Assembly (NCBI RefSeq): GCF_016097555.1
Contig: NC_054702.1
Span: forward strand, 62,672,650-62,736,649
Reading direction: 5' to 3'
Length of the DNA stretch: 64,000 nucleotides
Source: Gigantopelta aegis
Lineage: Eukaryota > Mollusca > Gastropoda > Neomphalida > Peltospiridae
Shown here: positions 35,630-47,887 of the stretch, piece by piece
Position numbering within the stretch: position 1 is the stretch's first letter
Layout of the letters: each line of letters opens with the position of its first letter
Notes under the pieces: generated by a model
What the model was told of the DNA's origin: nothing
The model's database searches: none
Seen by the model: the letters and a program-made list of their open reading frames with translations, nothing else
Made by a program: the position numbers and the translations under genes

Positions 35630-38143
35630 AATGACTCATGGGTTTTGAAAAGGATAAGCAAGGAACTCGTGTAGTGTAGTAATAACTATGTTTTTCTTGT
35701 TATTATTGACAGACATAGTCTAAAGTATATACCTGATTAAAATATAAACACTAAATTCAATAATAGTGATTTTTAGTTTTAGTTGACTTGTATATACTGT
35801 AATATTTTAACCTTTTTAATATGGTATGGGTTTTGAAGCGGAACATCCAGATAACTTCTGAATGACTGATATTCAAGAAAAATAACCCCAAACAACTGGA
35901 AACGATGTGTGGTGGTCCATAAATTTCATCTTATTATTTTTTTAATAATACACATCAAAAATAACACCATTAAAAGAAATCTTAATCCTATTATCACATG
36001 TAAACCATATAGCCCAGTAGCAACATAGTCACTCTTTGTACATTGATAGGGTGGGGTAAATTTGACAGCCCTTACATTTTTTAGGTTTATCAATTATTGT
36101 ACTATTATTTTCAAAAAAAATCATTCCACAACACATCTCATGCTGAATAGATATTGTATTACGATGTAACATGCACTGGAACGTCTTTTAATCCTGACCT
36201 AATATAATTGTATGCAGTGCATATAAAATAAAGACTGGTGACTCATTCGGGTTATAGCGAAAACGGAACCGTGCCAAAACGGCCCCAGGCGAAAATGGAA
36301 CCAAATCGGACAAAACGGAACCTGTGTTGGCTAAAACGGCACCAAAATCTGTGGACAAAACAGAACCTGCGTTGGCTAAAACGGCACCAAAATCGATGGC
36401 TAAAACGGCACCGAAATCAAAACCTATTTATCTCGCATTTCCAATGAGAAAACAATATATGCTATTATAACATGATTGCTCATAGTTCATTTTTATGTGA
36501 ATTAAATAAACAAAATTGTTTATATACCCGAGTGTTGTTATTTTTGGGCTACATAGTAAGTTTCGTTCACGCATAGCAACTTTGTTTCACTGCAGAGATG
36601 ACCTATTTATTAAGCTGACACAGTACTAGACTGGCTTCGGTCAAATTAGTGTGTAAAGTGCAGTTTTGGGGGGTTTTTTTAAACGTGCACAAATAATCTC
36701 CATTATAGATGTAAATATTTTTTTATAAATAAATAAATAGGCAAACAAAATAAATAAAAGTAACAACTATTCAGCTTGTTGGGTTGAAGTTATCCACTTT
36801 CAATATTTTCGCTAGTTCTTTTGCCGTTTCAGATAACGGTATATCTTTCAGTCGGGTATTTGCAAACCACTCAGAAAGGGCCCCCTAAACATTCGCTACT
36901 TTTCCTGTTCTCTGCCGTTTCTATTTGGATTAGCATTGCTGTGATACTGGTTACGAATTTCCTCTCTTTTGGTGGATACTTGCGAAACTTGTGATTGGGA
37001 GCATTTGATTATCAAAACATTTATTGACTGTTATTCCAAGTAGGGCCTCAATTAATGACGTCAAGCATCATCTTAGCACGTTCTCAAGCTAAAAATAACA
37101 GTTGTACTGAAGGCACTATTTTACTCTATTACCTTTTTAAACACAGCAACAACTAACAGATTTCATGAAGGAAGTCAGACGTAATAAAGTAAAATGATGT
37201 TTGTTTATTTATTTACAAAACAAGCAATCTATTGTTATGTACTTAACCAAGCAAGCCAGGCAAGGCTGTGCAGTGAACACTGTGAGCTTTGATGTTTTGT
37301 CTGCGACACTCCGGCTAGACGGAATCGGTGATGGGGATTAACAATTAGCAATACAGGTGTAATTCTAGTAACTTAAATGCTTGACAATCAACAGTCTACA
37401 GTAATAACAATTCAAAAGATTTGGTAAGTGTTAATTCCTATCGTAGCACAATCCACGGTTTCACATGTTGAATAATATGATTTTGACCAGCTTTATTCGG
37501 CAACAAACCTAAGTCATGAATTTTCGGGTTTTTTCTCGTTTTTTCTCTCTCTGTCTCTCTCTATTATGTGTGGTTCCGTTTTAGCTAATACAGTGAGGTG
37601 CCGTTTTAGCTAATACAGTGAGGTGCCGTTATAGCCACAATCGGTTCCGTTATAGCCACAATCGGTTCCGTTTTCGCCAACGAAAATGGTTCTGTTTTCG
37701 CCAACAAAAATGGTTCCATTTTGGTAGTGGTTCCGTTTTAGCCTGATCCCACTCATTCATTCATACATCCATAGAAATAGATTGATGTAGGGGTGGTCTA
37801 ATTGTCTTGTGTTTATTTCACTAGTAGCAGATGACAATGGCTTATGCAGCAGGCGAGTAAAATTCATTATAAAAGTTTTGATATACAGGAATGTTTAAGT
37901 ATGTTTAAAAAGTGTCATTACAGGAAATAGTACTTTCAGTTATATGGTATTGTTAATTGTTTATATTTATAATGCAAACTGGCAAATTGTAAACACTGTT
38001 TAATTTTCATCAATAAAAAATACTTCCGTCAACAAAACCTTGTGCATGTGATGTCACAGATGTTCTTTGATAACGTGCTGTTGTTATTAATAGATTGTGC
38101 TTCAAAACCCATACCGTGCCATAATATATATCCATACGATATC
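35630..38143 (+). mobile_element. ~1-kb inverted-repeat element family, copy 2, split by an insertion
   Basis: The two halves, 35630-36248 and 37751-38143, align in order and in the same orientation with 14530-15535. The copy is interrupted at ACTCATTC, where the second element (36249-37750) entered. The right end shows TTCAAAACCCATACCG, the complement of the family terminal motif CGGTATGGGTTTTGAA. Confidence 0.82.
36249..37750. mobile_element. 1,502-bp DNA transposon with 8-bp target duplication and subterminal repeats
   Basis: Flanked by ACTCATTC on both sides (36241-36248 and 37751-37758), while the uninterrupted copy at 14530-15535 has this sequence once. Terminal inverted repeats: GGGTTATAGCGAAAACGGAA on the left; GGGATCAGGCTAAAACGGAA on the right, complemented. 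About 180 bases at each end are arrays of GCTAAAACGGCACC / GGTTCCGTTTTAGC-type units in opposite orientation. On the minus strand around 36775-36900 a short frame reads ALSEWFANTRLKDIPLSETA, then KELAKILKVDNF, resembling a CENP-B/Tc5-type helix-turn-helix. Preceding sequence in another frame looks like a decayed continuation. No complete transposase, so non-autonomous. Confidence 0.85.
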
Positions 38144-38721
38144 AAGTGACAGCAAAAGTTTCACATCATGACACATGGACACTAAATCGGAATTAAATGG
38201 ATAACTGTATGCAATGTCTATAAATACATGGCATATCCTACTTACAGAAAGAAAACAAAGAACTATATTTCATTTAACGATGCACATGGATAACGTTAGT
38301 CCAAGGTGGTACCCTAAACTCATGTTTTTAATTCCTATTTCTGACTTGGCTAGCATACTGGTCAAACGATGTAATGTAACGGTCGGTAATATATTTCTGT
38401 TTACATAGAATGTGTTAAATTATAAATTATAGAACCAGTTTTAAACAAAAACAGAATTAGTTACGTCGATGACAACCAAATTGAACGATTTAATCTATAT
38501 AAGGGTTTCAGGACATACAAATAAGTGGTAAATTTGCTACCATGGGCTGAAAATCCAAACCAACTTGAACTTCTCTGGTTTCTTTGTCCTTTGTTGGTTG
38601 CATAGCGTAAAGCACGGTATTTAACCGGTACGTTGCTAGAAAACCAGTCTACAAACAGGTGCACGTGGAGCACAAACAGTAAACTGAGTTAAATAATCGT
38701 GTTCATTGCACGTACGGTTCA

Positions 38722-41700
38722 ATGACAGCGATGTCGCAGTGTTTAGATAAGAAGGCTTTGATTACCCAGGCAACATTACAGTACAAATTAGAATGCAAAA
38801 ACATCACAGAACAAAAACTTCACAAAGAAGTAGACATGTTAAAAATGGTAAATTTATTGGAAAAGTTCTGCAGTTCTGAGTTCAACTTCAGGGGTCATAA
38901 ATAAATAAACTCTGTCAGTGATGCGTTCAGCATTAACCAATTTAGCCATATTAAAATTTCATTAGGGTGCACGTACGAACCGCGGTGGTGCTTTACGGTA
39001 ATAGCTCTATATTTTTAACCTTTGGGACGATTTTTCGGAAATTTCATCTGAGAAGGGTAGTTCATCAAGGGGCCATGGGGACCAGACAACTCGGCCCAAA
39101 GTTATTAGACTGATAGACGGGGCATGCTGTGACACATTATATGCGTGTTAAGTATGATAGTTGGCCGTGTCGAAGTATTGTACTATAGTAATAATAATGT
39201 ATTATACTGATAGATACCGCTAACTATATGGTCACCATTAAGAATGACAATTGTGTATGTCGTAGGCGCATATCGTAGTGTCGGATGGGTTTCTAGAAGT
39301 ATTGTACTATAGAAATAACGCCAAATTCCCACATTTATTACATTAAATACATACGCACATATGTATGCAAAAAACCCAACAGAACACATATACATAAATA
39401 GTTATAATAAAGAAATAATACAGCAATCACCAAAAGAACATAGAAATAAAACGTCCAACAAAAGATAAAAGTCAGTGTTGTTACAACGATAAATAACTAT
39501 TGCATGTTTTTTCTGGGATCATCTCCAATGTTTAGGTCACCGACTGTAGAACAAAAACAAATTATTCGAACAGCGGAAACTATCTTCAAAGATAAATGGA
39601 TCAGCAATTTATCAATTTAACAAAAAACAAATTCTTTTATTTCTGTGAGAATACTTTAATTTAAAAAACAACACTTGTGCAACAATAGACAAGATTGTCC
39701 ATGTGCCGAGTTGTCTCTGGACTCCGGCACGATATTTATTATTGTGATGTTTATCGGATGTCCAATAAATGTCAAAATGTAAAAAAAAATGGACCGTAGA
39801 TGTTTACCTTGGTGAACTACTGAGAAGGGCTGTTCAAATATTACACAACATATTTGGGTGTCAAAATTAGATGCGCTCTGTCTCCCCCCCCCCCCTAAAT
39901 GCTCCATAACCCCATACTATTTCATAATGCTTGGAGACCGCACCGCTCTATTCACAAACAAATCAGGCAAGTTCCTTATTTCCCCCCCCCCCCCCCTTAT
40001 ATATAACATTGCAGGGCTCGAAATTCGCCAAAAAATATGGTGGCCCAAAAAATAATAATGGATGTCAACTGGCAAATTATGGTAAAAAAACCAAACAAAT
40101 TATGGTAAGTGAACCACAAGCAAGATTTTAATGTGGAATAAATATATGCAATACAAATATTAATAGTAGCTCATATGTTATAGCTCTATAGAGATTGACC
40201 AAATAATATTATTTGGTTGACTAACTACATTATTTTTTAATATTTAAGTCACACAATAGGACATTAGTCGCATTTGGCGACCTGGCCACAGGCCGTTTCG
40301 AGCCCAGGTATGAGCATAATATAATTTTAATGTACTGTTGCTATAAAATAATGCTGTTTTGTACACCCACCCACCCCTTGTAACACTACATAATGTTTGG
40401 ACATACGACCCACTCACCTCCTCCAATGTTACATAATATTTGAATGGCCCTAGAGAGGGCTCAAAATTTTGAGAGATGATAGGTATTCAAGTGAAGTGTG
40501 AGAAATAAAAAAAATTATAATTATAGGTTAAAGGACATGGCTATATATTTTTTTCATGTGAACATATTCAAATGTACTAAAGATTTCGGGATTTCTTTAA
40601 AACAAAATGTCACCATCAACTAAGAAAATTGAGCACCTGAAATATGGATTTTAGTGGTAAAAAAATGCACTTAAGATAATTCTCTATGTTTTAGGTTATG
40701 ACAAGCTCCATTTTTTCTACTGTGTAATAATTCTTTCTTTAGCAACGGGAAGTAGTGGTAAAGTGACCCTTATATCAATTATAGGTACTTTGGATTAAAA
40801 AATGCTTGTTTTGAGGATGTAATATTATTCTTTCATTAATGACAAAAGTAATTTACATAGCAACAATGAAAGTATGATAAATAAATGCCTGTACAGATTA
40901 TCTGTTGTAACTTGTTGGGTAAATTTTGAATTACAAAATACACATTATAATTGTTCCTTGCAACCAACTTTGTCACAACTCTCGATTCTTTACACAAAAA
41001 AGAATCATAAATGTCAAATAGTGGCAGTGTGTTTCCTGTCTAAGACTGGCATATTATTATTATTAACCTCTGTCCTAGATATATAACCCATCCAGGTCTA
41101 TACCCATGAATGCATTCAGGGGCAGATCTATGTTTTTGAGAAGTGGGGATTAGCATCTATGCGTATTTGCAGATCCACATATCTCACCGAGTCTGTGTGT
41201 GTTTCAAAACATTTAAAAGGTGCATTTTTTTCTTACTTGAGAGGTAAAGAGGGTTTAAACCCCTAACCACCTTAGATCCACTACTGTGCATGATTTGACC
41301 TTAGTTGATCATAAACATAAAAATAAGTTAATTGTTAATGTATTTGTAGGAGACTGATCGCCTTGAACTAGAAAGGAAATGGTGTTATGACCCCAAAGGG
41401 GAGAGAATCCGTCCTCTCCCACAAGTTGAAGCTGCCAGAATAGCAGAAGACATAACCCAACATCCTGAACTGGAAGAAGGTCAGTACCCCCGGTACTAAT
41501 GGTGGACTTAGGATGATCATCAGCTCTCGAAATTTAGATCATCTTGTGACCACAATTTAATTCAAATAATAGTAAATATCCAGCAATGATAAGAATACTA
41601 TTGCAGATTCATTTTTACAACAGCTTTTTGAGTCAACACTGCTGATTGCTGATATGAATTTTGAAGCCCGGACCTCAAAGGAAGTACTTGTAAAACATTA

Positions 41701-42672
41701 TACTTAAATTTTGAAAGGTATCTGCCTGGTTCCCACCATTATAGTGATATAAAGAGGGGACCTAACTCTTGACCCTATCTATGAATATAAAGATGGACCC
41801 TATAACCCCAAAGTTTAAAGTAATGGATAGGGCAGTCAGATATTTTACCCATAATTATTGAATGGTCCTTTTAATAATCTTATGTTTTTACTGTTGACAA
41901 ATATCAACTGCCTTGAGTATTTGTTGTCATTAACCGACATCGGTGGTGCAGTGGTTAAACCATCGGACTACAGGCTGGTAGGTACAGGGTTCGCAGCCCA
42001 GTACCAGCTCCAACCCAGAGAAAGTTCTTAATGGCTAATGGCTCAATGGGTAGGTGTACGGCCACTACACCCTCTTCTCTTTCACTAACCACAAACCAAC
42101 TAACAACTAACCCACTGTCCTGGACAGACAGCCCAGATAGCTGAGGTGTGTGCCCAGGACAGCGTGCTTGAACTTTAATTGGATATAAGCACGAAAATAA
42201 GATGAAATAAAATGTTGTCATTTTTAATACACTGTACAACTAAACAGCTTGAAAGAATCACTTTCATATAGCCAAGGTTACATATAACAGAAAACAAAAA
42301 TTAAATAATGGAAAGAAACTAGTACAAAATGACCTCATCCATAGTAACAGCTACTAATGGGTGTTTTCTGAAAATAATTTCATAATGAAAGACAGATGTG
42401 TTTTGGTTGATTATGACCTTCACATGCCCTCCTGGATCCTCCACTGATTATGAACATATTTTGAGTTTGGTCAGTTTTGCTGTTATTATTATATTCTATT
42501 TTAAAATAACTGAATTGCGTTCACACCAGTTTACCTCCACCATATATCTTTTTTAACAGGTGTATTGGAAAGTTTGAGAGATACAAGGATATCATTACAG
42601 ATAAAGACTGTTGGTTTACAGCGTGAACTGGACAAACTAAAAAAACTGAGTTCAACAACTGACTGTAGTTAA
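38722..42672 (+). CDS. Small unrecognised coiled-coil protein (122 aa)
   Basis: Three exons: 38722-38847, 41350-41479, 42560-42672. All borders are GT-AG, phases are consistent, and the stop is TAA. An in-frame TAA lies 42 bases before the ATG, supporting this start. Exon 1 codes a Lys/Glu-rich helix (LITQATLQYKLECKNITEQK). Exon 2 codes ETDRLELERKWCYDPKGERI and then RPLPQVEAARIAEDI. Exon 3 codes a second heptad-like helix ending in QRELDKLKKLSS. No signal peptide or membrane segment. I do not recognise the family; the size and two helices around a short WCYDPKGE linker would fit a small complex subunit, but that is only a guess. Its promoter region is shared with RRP36, transcribed the other way. 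The consistent frame over three exons makes a real gene likely. Confidence 0.75.
38848..41349. other. Intron 1 of the small coiled-coil gene
   Basis: 2.5 kb, AT-rich, with poly-C tracts near 39885-39896 and 39982-39996 and a CAGGG-type MITE at 40012-40305. No further exon was recognised; the short open frames here look random. Confidence 0.5.
40012..40305. mobile_element. hAT-like MITE with CAGGGCTCGAAA ends
   Basis: The left end CAGGGCTCGAAATTCGCC mirrors the right end, complemented, TGGGCTCGAAACGGCC. About 290 bases, non-coding. The CAGGG terminus is typical of hAT elements. I could not confirm an 8-bp target duplication. Confidence 0.6.
41931..42213 (+). mobile_element. tRNA-headed SINE, family A, best-preserved copy
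   Basis: In intron 2 of the small coiled-coil gene. GGTGGTGCAGTGGTTAAACC (A-box-like), GGGTTCGCAGCCC (B-box-like), GCTCAATGGGTAGGTGTACG, CTGGACAGACAGCCCAGATA and AAGCACGAAAATAAGATG. An extra 'AATGGCT' is duplicated inside. Confidence 0.9.
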
Positions 42673-43021
42673 CAAGAGGAATGCATGTACCTTGAACATG
42701 ACAGTGCCAAATTGAACAAACTGAATCCGGTGATCACCAGATAACATTATTTGGTAAATGTCGTTTTGTTAAATGGCATCATCTGCATTGGTCATAGTTG
42801 TTTACATTCCAATGGACTTCTTTGGTTATTATGGAAGGAACATTCATAAATGGAGCTGAGATGACCGTTCGTGTAAAGTTTTTCGACAGCTGTAAAAACA
42901 GCACCATAAAGGTTTCCATAGCAGACACACCAGCGAATTGCAGTGCCTCATGGCTTCTGTGTATATTGTTGGAACAGCCTAAATACGGGCACGCAGGGGG
43001 TGGGGGACTGGGGGGATTCTG

Positions 43022-43027
43022 AATAAA
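43022..43027 (+). terminator. Candidate poly(A) signal of the small coiled-coil gene
   Basis: AATAAA 350 bases after the stop codon, following a G-rich stretch (about 42990-43018). Confidence 0.35.
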
Positions 43028-43083
43028 AAAGATAACAGACTTAAGGCAGAGATGTTACTTCTGTAATGGAAAATTTTCAGGAA

Positions 43084-43446
43084 TCGCCAGTGGCGTAAAA
43101 CAGTCTACGGCATAAAGGTTCGGATCCATCGAGGCATGGGATTTTTAAATCCAGATACGACAAACCCTGAGTGAGTGCTCCGCAAGGTAATGGGTAGGTG
43201 TAAACCACTGCACCGACCAGTGCCTCCATAGCTGGTTCAACAAAGGCCATGTTTGTGATATTGTCTGGGGAAGCGCAAATAAAAGACCACTTGCTGCCTG
43301 TCGTAAAAAGAGTAGCCTATGGGGCGACTGGGGGGGATTCTTCCTCTAAAAACATTGTCAGTATGACCATCGTTTGACGGCAATAGCCGATGATAAGATA
43401 AAAAATCAATGTGCTCTAGCGGCGTCGTTAAATAAAACAAACTTTT
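43084..43446 (+). mobile_element. tRNA-headed SINE, family B
   Basis: Plus-strand counterpart of 5098-5489: GGTTCGGATCC (B-box-like), CGAGGCATGGGATTTTTAAA, GAGTGAGTGCTCCGCAAGG, GGGTAGGTGTAAACCACTGC, CAAATAAAAGACC, and the tail GCGTCGTTAAATAAAACAAA. The A-box end is decayed. Confidence 0.85.
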
Positions 43447-43917
43447 CAGGACATCTGGTTTTCAAAATTTTATGGGGAAGCATATCCCCGAACCCCCTTA
43501 GAAACTTTGCTTTGCACCCTCGATCTCAGTCAGCCCCCCCCCCCCCCAAATCTCAGTCGGCCCCCCCTCAATGTCTGCTTGCTTCCACCATGCCTGCACT
43601 AGGTAGTGTTAGAAACTACCAAGTCAAATGATGACCAATATTCAGCAACTGATAAATAAATAAATCTATTCTGAACACCATGACAAACACAAATCAGGAT
43701 TATGGTTAGTATATAATTAGAATAGGTCTACTTAATTACATTAATTCAGTTCTGTTAAGTGATAAAAACAGAATATCAACAGTAATTCTTTCGAGTCTCA
43801 ATATGTGTTGATCCCTTATAAAACTAAATTTGTTGCAGCTGAAAATTACATTCTAATTTCTTTTTGGTGTTCAGTATATATACATGTCAATCGGTGATTC
43901 AGTCCAGTTTGGAGATA

Positions 43918-44151
43918 AAAGAGTGATACAGCGGTTAAGCCACCGGACTTGAGACCGGTATGTACTGGGTTTGCCTATTAAAAACAGAAGTTTGTTTTGT
44001 TTAAAGACATCACTAGAGCACATTGATTTATTACTCATTGGCTATGGGATGTCAAACATTTGGTAATTTTGACATATTGTCTTAGAGAGGAAACCCGCTA
44101 CCTTTTACCATTAGTAACAAGGGATCTTTTATATGCACCATCCCACAGACA
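43918..44151. mobile_element. SINE fragments: a plus-strand tRNA-like head and a minus-strand family C body
   Basis: 43918-43976 carries GATACAGCGGTTAAGCCACC and CGGTATGTACTGGGTTTGCC, a decayed tRNA-like head. 43990-44151 is the minus-oriented family C tail and core (TTTGTTTTGTTTAAAGACAT, ACTAGAGCACATTGATTTAT, AAGGGATCTTTTATATGC), truncated before its head. Confidence 0.7.
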
Positions 44152-44587
44152 TGAATGAGAATTGTCGTTCACTAAAATGTCAAATTATTTGGTAAAATAA
44201 ATAGGTATTGTTTGTGACAAAATCCATTGTGGTTTGTAGATGATCCCAGCTATTTCATTTTGTAAATTATCTTGACTTGGAATTATTTAAATCATAAATA
44301 GACCTGTTACAGTAAATGTATTGTGACATTTTGTGAACAGATGCAGTGTGCTGTATAAAAATAAAATTTATTTTCTAATTACATTTCATAGCTTTGGATA
44401 TTAGTGTTCCACACTGCACATATAGACACTACATTGAAGGTCAACTTTGAGTAAGTAGAACCAGTGGGTTAGTTATATTTTACAGGTATAGGTGCAACAG
44501 AGGCAGCCATTTAATCTTCAAGATAGGAGAGCAGTGATCAGCCATCTCCATCTTTAATAATGTCTCAAAATGGACATTAGTCTTGTA

Positions 44588-45135
44588 CCCCTTATTAGTC
44601 AGGAGGCGACTATATAATAGGTTTCATCTCCGTCCTATCCATGTATCCCACATATAGTTTTCCGGATGATTTATTTCATACCTTGAGATTTTGAACTGAA
44701 ATTTTGTGTATAGCTTCATCATTTACCATTACAGATCAAGTGACTTTCTTCACGATTTACTCCTTTTAGACCGACTTATGGCACTTGAACTTAGGAGATA
44801 TGAAAATGTGTTTTCCTTTTTATTTTTACCCCCAGTGCCTCAAGAGTTAGAAGTTTTGTGTATAGCTTTATCATGTTCTGTTACAGATAAAAGTTTGACT
44901 TTTATGGCAATTTACCCATTTATGACAGAGTTATGGCCCTTCAATTGAGGAGATACGAAAACAAAATCCACTTTTTTGTTTGTTTTTGCCTCAAGATATT
45001 GATCTGAAATTTTGTATTCAGCTTTCTCAGGTACTGTTACAGATCAAATTTAACTTTCATGGCAATTTACCCAATTTTCACAGAGATATGGCCCGTGAAT
45101 TTACGAGATTCAAAAATTAGTTTGGCCTGCTTTAG
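44588..45135. repeat. Tandem-unit version of the 'TATGGCAATTTACCC' repeat
   Basis: Begins like 25039-25330 (TTAGTCAGGAGGCGACTATA, CCCACATATAGTTTTCCGG). It then has three successive ~160-170-base units, each with 'TGAAATTTTGTGTATAGCTT', a CTGTTACAGATCAA motif, 'GGCAATTTACCC' and 'TATGGCCC...GAGATACGAAAA'. Units are diverged from one another. Confidence 0.7.
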
Positions 45136-45914
45136 CAGTACTCCCAGAATACTTGTTATTAAAAGGTAACCATATATTAACATGAATTGTATAATATGTG
45201 CATGCATTGTAATAAAGAAAACCAAACAAATTTGTACAATTTATGAGATTTTAATACCTTATCTCATACATTTTTGGTACATGTATCAGAAGATTGCACA
45301 TTTTCCCACAATTTCTGATCTGGGACCAAAAACAGTTCATTATAACTGATGAACCATGTAAGCAATAGTCTTTTCGTACAGTTAACTGCAAATAACTTGA
45401 TTCATATAATATTATATAGAACTGCCATGTTTCTGAAATCTACACAAAAGTATTTATAATTACTGCAGGCCTCAATTGTCCAAATGTTTTGATTTTACCC
45501 AAGACCATCATATTAAAGTGTCATGATAAAATAAATAAGATATATAAATATATGGCTTATGATACACAACTTTGATGATTTAAGATGAAGTAATTCAGAT
45601 CCTGCCCAATAACTTTACTACAGATTTCAGAAACATTTACACAAAATTTAACAGTTAATAACAGCTACCGGGTATATATATTTTTAATACATCTGTAATA
45701 ATTGTGTAGAAACATTAAATATTGTTCAGGGGAATATCAAAGCAGGTTACATTTTAGCATGTTTTTGTGTTTACAGACATAACATGTAAAAATATACAAT
45801 CATTACAAGCTTAGGATTGAGGACTGTCATGATATAAACCAGTTTACGAGAATCAAAAGTGTGTGTTGTGGAGACAAATGTGAATTACATAACACCAATA
45901 AAAAGCAGCATGTT

Positions 45915-45947
<33 letters not shown>

Positions 45948-46021
45948 ATGATCCTGATGAAATAAAGGTTTAACAATAAAAGTTTAAAAATTCTGACACT
46001 CCTCCAGTCTTATTATATTTA

Positions 46022-46198
46022 CAGTTGAATCCTGTTGGCTCGAACACCATCAGTGCACAAGAAACTGTGTGACCCATCGGTAGTTCGACCTAATAAATCG
46101 GTCAACAACTATAAGTGTAACTCAGGTCTTTGTGTTTTTGGTTCAAGCGTTGCCGGTGTATTCGACCCTTCCAAGTTCGACCCAACGAGATTCTACTG
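46022..46198. mobile_element. 177-bp TA-flanked MITE (mariner-like)
   Basis: Terminal inverted repeats CAGTTGAATCCTGTTGGCTC and, complemented, CAGTAGAATCTCGTTGGGTC match at about 16 of 20 positions. TA precedes the left end and follows the right end, as expected for Tc1/mariner/pogo insertions. Confidence 0.8.
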
Positions 46199-46740
46199 TA
46201 CTTTTAATATTTAAATACAGAACGGTGTCAGTAGTACTTAAGAGCAAAGACTTGACAATGTGTACATTCACATCTTACAAAGTTAAAAATGTCTTGTATT
46301 GTATAGGATGTTAACAAAGACCAACTCATTTGGTGTTAACATTCTGTCTGAAGAAACATGCAATTTTTGTTCTCACGTTTGGCAGTCGGAATCATCAAGG
46401 AAATTGTGTTCAGGCACTGTGTAGGATCAAGCCATTTAAGATACTAATACACAGATTAAATACATCAACAACAAAACAATGGAAAGTGCATTTTTACTTT
46501 AGTTTTATATTATTTTTGTTTAATTGAGAATGCATGAAAATGAAATTCTGAGAATATATTATTGTTTTGCACCACATATGCAAACCATGAAAATAAATAT
46601 TTTACCATAATCATGAAGATGTGTGGCAAGTAAATGTAGAAATAGTTATAGCTAATAACTGACCTCACCTAACATTATGCAGGTTTCCATATCCGCAACT
46701 GAGCTGTTTTAAGGACACACGGACATAAGCCAACAACAAA

Positions 46741-46925
46741 CCAGTCTCTCTCACTCGCTCACGCTCACTCACACTCACGCTCACTCACTCACACACTCAC
46801 ACTCACACTCACACTCACACTCACACTCACACTCACACTCACACTCACACACACACACACACACTCTCTCTCTCTCTCACTCTCTCTCACTCTCACTCTC
46901 AACAAACTCTCACTCTCACTCTCAA
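46741..46925. repeat. (CTCACA)n / (CT)n microsatellite
   Basis: CTCTCTCTCACTCG start, then long ACACTC repeats, pure CA units, then CTCTCT and CACTCT runs. It lies about 1 kb beyond the 3' end of SCYL1. Confidence 0.95.
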
Positions 46926-47765
46926 CAAAGTGTTAAAATAACTATGATAGACACCAAATACCCATCATTTAAAATTTGCCATTAAATAAAGGATCCTATC
47001 CATTCCATCAATTAAAATGTATTCACAATGACCATTCACAAAAAAAGGAGATCTTAACAGAAAATGGTGTTGGTAGAGTGGTCAGTAAGACCCATGTTTC
47101 ATTCAGACTGATGGCAGAAGTAAATTATCCGAGGGAATTTAAATAAAATAATTGATTTGTGTTTTAAACCATATCCATTCTGCATTCAAATATTTATGTT
47201 TATGTAGGATTGATTGTTGTACATGTACACATTTCATTTCTACAACTGAAATAAAAGGATATGTTTTTTGTTTCATAACAATTAATCACTCAAACTGTTG
47301 CCAGTACACCTAGATAAAGTCAGATGTTTTTCAATGGTTTAGAGGATTTTCAGTACACTATACCAAGTAAAAATTAGTAGCCAAATAGTACACTGTTGCC
47401 AATTTTTACCAAAATTAACTAGTACTAATAATTAGTCTTTCATGAATTTTTTTTTTCTGACTAACGTATCGGTCTTTATATTTCTCATCTTGGAAGAATA
47501 ATTGTCCTGCTTGTAATGGTTCGATCTATCATTTTGAAACAGTACTTGGCTAACTGGTAAACACACTCTACACTTGATGATGTCACATTCTATACCAGTT
47601 ATCACACCATATGACAGGAATGGTCTGTTGACACATGTATACAAATTATAAAATAAATACAATCTTCAGATCTAAGACCATGGACATCGACACGATCCAT
47701 GTGAATCATAGCAACAATATGATACAGGAGGCTTGTATCCTACACAAATCAGTGTAATGGAAGGT

Positions 47766-47771
47766 TTTATT
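47766..47771 (-). terminator. SCYL1: Candidate SCYL1 poly(A) signal
   Basis: AATAAA on the minus strand, about 117 bases beyond the SCYL1 stop at 47888-47890. Confidence 0.55.
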
Positions 47772-47887
47772 ATCACAGATGCATAACCTTATTTCAAAAC
47801 TTTTGCATAGCAATTACTCCACATATGTATTTTCAAACTTCACTTGAAATGACTAACTTCCATTGTGGTAAAATGAATGTTTACAGT

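Larger units (their letters stand above)
35512..38721. other. Head-to-head spacer between RRP36 and the small coiled-coil gene
   Basis: Most of it is a transposon nest (35630-38143). Only about 120 bases next to RRP36 and about 580 next to the other gene lie outside the nest. A minus-strand AG acceptor about 35 bases upstream of the RRP36 ATG suggests that RRP36 has an upstream non-coding exon, not located. Confidence 0.55.
42673..47765. other. Convergent spacer between the small coiled-coil gene and SCYL1
   Basis: No gene recognised. It contains a possible AATAAA for the upstream gene (43022-43027), SINE copies at 43084-43446 and 43918-44151, the tandem-unit repeat 44588-45135, a TA-flanked MITE 46022-46198, a (TA)n run at about 45916-45948, and a CTCACA/CT microsatellite 46741-46925. 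Confidence 0.6.

Noticed and set aside
39858-40131. Two overlapping short plus-strand frames near poly-C tracts
   Set aside because: They run through homopolymer C and the end of a MITE; the Pro codons come from the C run.
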